DNA of 8,482 bases from Candidatus Aminicenantota bacterium (GTDB lineage: Bacteria; Acidobacteriota; Aminicenantia; Aminicenantales; JAFGBC01). Each line of letters starts with the position of its first letter. The first letter of the stretch is position 1. This document shows positions 6,658 through 8,482 of the stretch, one piece after another. The notes below the pieces were generated by a model that searched no databases, had not been told where the DNA came from, and saw nothing but the letters and a program-made list of their open reading frames with translations. The stretch spans positions 1 to 8,482 of the forward strand of contig JAFGBC010000037.1 of NCBI GenBank assembly GCA_016933355.1. The letters run 5' to 3'. Made by a program: the position numbers and the translations under genes.

Positions 6658-7269
6658 CTATTCGACGCCGAGGGCGCGGAGCGCGGCGGCGAGGTCGGTC
6701 TCGCCCGCCTTGAAGACGATCCCTTTGATCCCGAGCGCGCCGGCCGCCGCGACGTTCTCCGCAATATCATCTACGAAGACGGCCTCGTCGGGCCGGCAGC
6801 CGGCCTTGCGGATCGCCTCTTCGTAAATGGCCCGGTCGGGCTTGATGGCGCCGACCTCGTAAGAGAGGACATAGTCGTTGAAGATCAGGATCTCCGGGAA
6901 GCGGCGCTTGATGAAACCGAAGCGCATCGGGTCGGTGTTCGAAACGAGCACCAACCGGAGCCCCGCCGCCTTAAGGCCGCCCAGGACGTCGAGCGTCCCC
7001 GGGATGGGCGAGAAGATGTCGTTGTAGATCGCGAAGAACGCGTCGTACCCGATCGCCGCTCCGGTCCGGGCCGTCACCCGCCCGTAGAACGCGCGCGGCT
7101 CCATCCGGCCGCCGTCGAAGAGCCGAACGAGCTCGCCGTGGTCGAAGGCGAGCCGGGCGATCTCCTCATAACTCAAAGACGCGTGGCCGGCCAGCTTCCG
7201 GTAGAAGATGTGGTTGTCGAAATGGAGGATGACCCGGCCCAGGTCGGAGAGGACGGCCTTGACGCTCAT
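6658..7269 (-). CDS. HAD-superfamily phosphatase, YihX-like
   Basis: The product has 203 residues, a usual length for HAD subfamily IA, with no signal peptide, so it is cytoplasmic. Motifs seen: I, LSDLGRVI with nucleophile Asp9 and Gly11 at the +2 site; II, LVLVSNTDP with Ser110; III, Lys143 in AIKPDRAIY; IV, VFVDDIAEN with Asp167 and Asp168. A helical cap fills about residues 15-85. The DLG form of motif I, together with SNT, KP and DDxxxN, resembles E. coli YihX, an alpha-D-glucose-1-phosphate phosphatase, which also has Gly at +2. Substrate specificity in this superfamily is loose, so a sugar or nucleotide phosphate substrate is inferred only. The gene follows the MFS gene by 28 bases and is probably co-transcribed. 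No clear Shine-Dalgarno is visible: the leader is a run of G tracts ending GGGATCTC-ATG. Family is confident; substrate is not. Confidence 0.87.
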   Translation of the reverse strand: MSVKAVLSDLGRVILHFDNHIFYRKLAGHASLSYEEIARLAFDHGELVRLFDGGRMEPRAFYGRVTARTGAAIGYDAFFAIYNDIFSPIPGTLDVLGGLKAAGLRLVLVSNTDPMRFGFIKRRFPEILIFNDYVLSYEVGAIKPDRAIYEEAIRKAGCRPDEAVFVDDIAENVAAAGALGIKGIVFKAGETDLAAALRALGVE

Positions 7270-7274
7270 GAGAT

Positions 7275-7295
7275 CCCGGCCCGGCCCCCGCCCCC
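7275..7295 (-). other. Putative G-quadruplex motif at the HAD ribosome binding site
   Basis: On the mRNA (minus) strand the MFS-HAD gap carries four G runs of 5, 5, 3 and 3 bases, separated by loops of C, CC and CC. It starts two bases after the MFS stop and ends five bases before the HAD ATG. It satisfies the usual G3+N1-7 rule. GGCC pairing within the same stretch could compete as an ordinary hairpin. Folding would occlude the region where a ribosome must bind. Confidence 0.45.
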
Positions 7296-7297
7296 GC

Positions 7298-8482
7298 TTA
7301 ATCCCTCTGCTGGCGCTGCGTCTCCAGGACGCCGCCCTCGCGCGCGTCGGCCCGCTTGAGGAGGAAGGCGAAGAGAAGCCCCAGGATCCCCAGGCTGGCG
7401 AACATGAGCGAGCTGGCCGTGTAGGTCTTGGTCGCGTCGCGCAGGACGCCGTTGAGGAGCGAGAAGCCGCCCAGGCCGATGTTCTGGATGGCCGTCATCA
7501 GCCCGAAGGCCGTCCCCACCCGCTCCTTGCGGACGATGAGCGGGACGGACGGCCAGAGCGCCGCCGGGACGAGGACAAAGGCGACGCCGAGGGCGAGCAT
7601 CGGCCAGACGGGATAGACGCGGGTCAGGCCCAGCGTGAGGTGGCAGGGGATGAGGATGAGCGCCCCCCAGACCATGAGCGAGGCGCGCTTCCCGATCCGG
7701 TCGATGAGCCTCCCCCCGAAGGGCGCGAAGACCATCGAGGCGAAGATAATGATGCTCGAGATCCCGCCCGCCGTCCCGAACATATGGAGGAAGTTGGAGA
7801 AGACCCGGGCCAGGAAGCCGCCCTCGCCGGCCGCGGTCCGGGCGATCCCCCACTTGTCGACGAACATGTCGGTCGACAGGTTCGTGAACGGGAAGACGGC
7901 CGAGTAGAAGGTGAAGCACAGAAAGGTCACGTACCAGAACGAGGCCTTGAAGGCCTTGATGTCGGCGAAGACGATCTTGTCGCCGGCGCTCTCGTCCTTG
8001 AGGCCGATCGCCTTTTCGCCGCGGCGGTCCATGACGATATAGACGAGGTTGGCGAGGAGGGACACGCCGCAGGCGATCACGGCCGCGAACAGCGCGGCCC
8101 GGAACGTCCCGAAATAGCTCGTGATCAGCTCGCCGGTGTTGAAGGCGAAGAGCGACCCGACCCGGCTCACGGTCAGCGAAATCCCGAAGGACAGGGCCAG
8201 CTCCTTGTTCTTGAACCAGCGGGCGAGCATGGCGCTCTGGGCGACGATCAGCGGCTCCGAGCCCGCCCCGAAGATGAAGCGGCCGATGAAGAACATCGGG
8301 ATGCTCTTGGCCTGCCAGACGACGACCGCGCCGGCCAGGACGAGGATCGAGAATAGAATTGAGGCCTTGCGCGTGCCGAGCTTGTCGGTCAGGATGCCGC
8401 CGACCAGGACGGCCAGGACGGCCGCGATGCTGTACATGGTGAAAAAGGTCCCGACCGTGCCCCGGGCGGCCTGGAGCTCCTC
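7298..8482 (-). CDS. MFS transporter, MFSD1-like, N-terminus missing
   Basis: The frame is open from the right edge, giving 394 visible residues. The ATG at 8437 is internal, because the 15 codons before it continue helix 2. Seen: motif A, GGILTDKLGTRKA (28-40); a second motif A-like loop, GGRLIDRIGKRAS (256-268); and about 11 hydrophobic segments (near 10-30, 41-57, 62-83, 95-117, 124-150, 178-200, 235-254, 268-287, 292-312, 322-346, 353-376). With the missing helix 1 this makes the standard 12-TM inner-membrane MFS fold. Several stretches match my recollection of animal MFSD1, a lysosomal dipeptide carrier: the GxGxEPLxVAQ region (72-82), WFKNKELALSFG (89-100), FYSAVFPF (192-199), ALWPSVP (308-314) and GTAFGLMTAIQNIGLG (323-338). 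Dipeptide transport is therefore a reasonable guess, but a sugar or organic acid is possible given the glycosidases downstream. It appears first in the minus-strand run, with HAD 28 bases after it. Confidence 0.87.
   Translation of the reverse strand, partial: EELQAARGTVGTFFTMYSIAAVLAVLVGGILTDKLGTRKASILFSILVLAGAVVVWQAKSIPMFFIGRFIFGAGSEPLIVAQSAMLARWFKNKELALSFGISLTVSRVGSLFAFNTGELITSYFGTFRAALFAAVIACGVSLLANLVYIVMDRRGEKAIGLKDESAGDKIVFADIKAFKASFWYVTFLCFTFYSAVFPFTNLSTDMFVDKWGIARTAAGEGGFLARVFSNFLHMFGTAGGISSIIIFASMVFAPFGGRLIDRIGKRASLMVWGALILIPCHLTLGLTRVYPVWPMLALGVAFVLVPAALWPSVPLIVRKERVGTAFGLMTAIQNIGLGGFSLLNGVLRDATKTYTASSLMFASLGILGLLFAFLLKRADAREGGVLETQRQQRD

Noticed and set aside
7208..8356. Open frame of 382 codons on the + strand antisense to the MFS gene.
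   Set aside because: It is very rich in Asp, Glu, Arg and Gly with no recognisable domain, whereas the opposite strand encodes well-formed transmembrane helices and MFS motifs.
1..8482. Search for tRNA, rRNA, CRISPR repeats, insertion-sequence ends, transposase or phage genes and defence genes.
   Set aside because: No cloverleaf, spaced repeat array, terminal inverted repeats or such protein motifs were seen by eye; every stretch over 300 bases is covered by a gene with a family assignment.

Overview
The window is G+C-rich by eye, with strong G/C preference at third codon positions and recognisable Shine-Dalgarno sequences. It carries six protein-coding genes, two of them cut by the window edges, and no RNA genes, CRISPR arrays or mobile elements that I could find. 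At least two products look like lipoproteins and a third is exported. This suggests a free-living, diderm-type heterotroph that scavenges saccharides and peptides outside the cytoplasm. The combination of a C69 dipeptidase, a DUF2961/GH172 protein, a two-domain GH3 and M1-like lipoproteins would fit Acidobacteriota or Aminicenantota relatives. That placement is an impression from gene style only, and nothing here fixes the phylum.

Layout: the 3' two-thirds of a C69-family dipeptidase gene lies on the + strand (1-1146). It converges, with only six bases between stop codons, on a run of five genes that are all on the - strand. In transcription order these are a 12-TM MFS transporter that reads as a bacterial relative of the lysosomal dipeptide carrier MFSD1 (8482-7298, 5' end missing), a YihX-like HAD phosphatase (7269-6658), a secreted GH3 glycosidase (6574-4799), a DUF2961/GH172 lipoprotein (4740-2731) and an M1-like zinc peptidase lipoprotein (2613-1153). 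For three of these genes the longest open frame overstates the N-terminus. In each case an internal start is preceded by a good ribosome binding site and followed directly by a signal peptide, and I have used those starts.

The gaps between genes are short (28, 83, 58 and 117 bases) but contain structure. The MFS-HAD gap is a four-tract G-run motif on the mRNA strand just before the HAD start. The HAD-GH3 gap holds an AT-rich perfect dyad overlapping a promoter-like pair of hexamers. The GH3-GH172 gap holds a strong hairpin right after the GH3 stop. The GH172-peptidase gap holds a further hairpin and a perfect TATAAT. The cluster may therefore be read partly as one operon and partly from internal promoters.

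A working model, by inference only: secreted GH3 and surface-anchored GH172 trim a glycan, possibly one with alpha-furanosidic linkages. The peptidases process peptides in the envelope and the MFS carrier moves small products such as dipeptides or sugars. The HAD enzyme would act on a cytoplasmic sugar phosphate. No gene here belongs to a defence or mobile system. The unusual points are the MFSD1-like carrier beside glycosidases, altered catalytic signatures in the GH3 and M1-like proteins, and the structured gaps.
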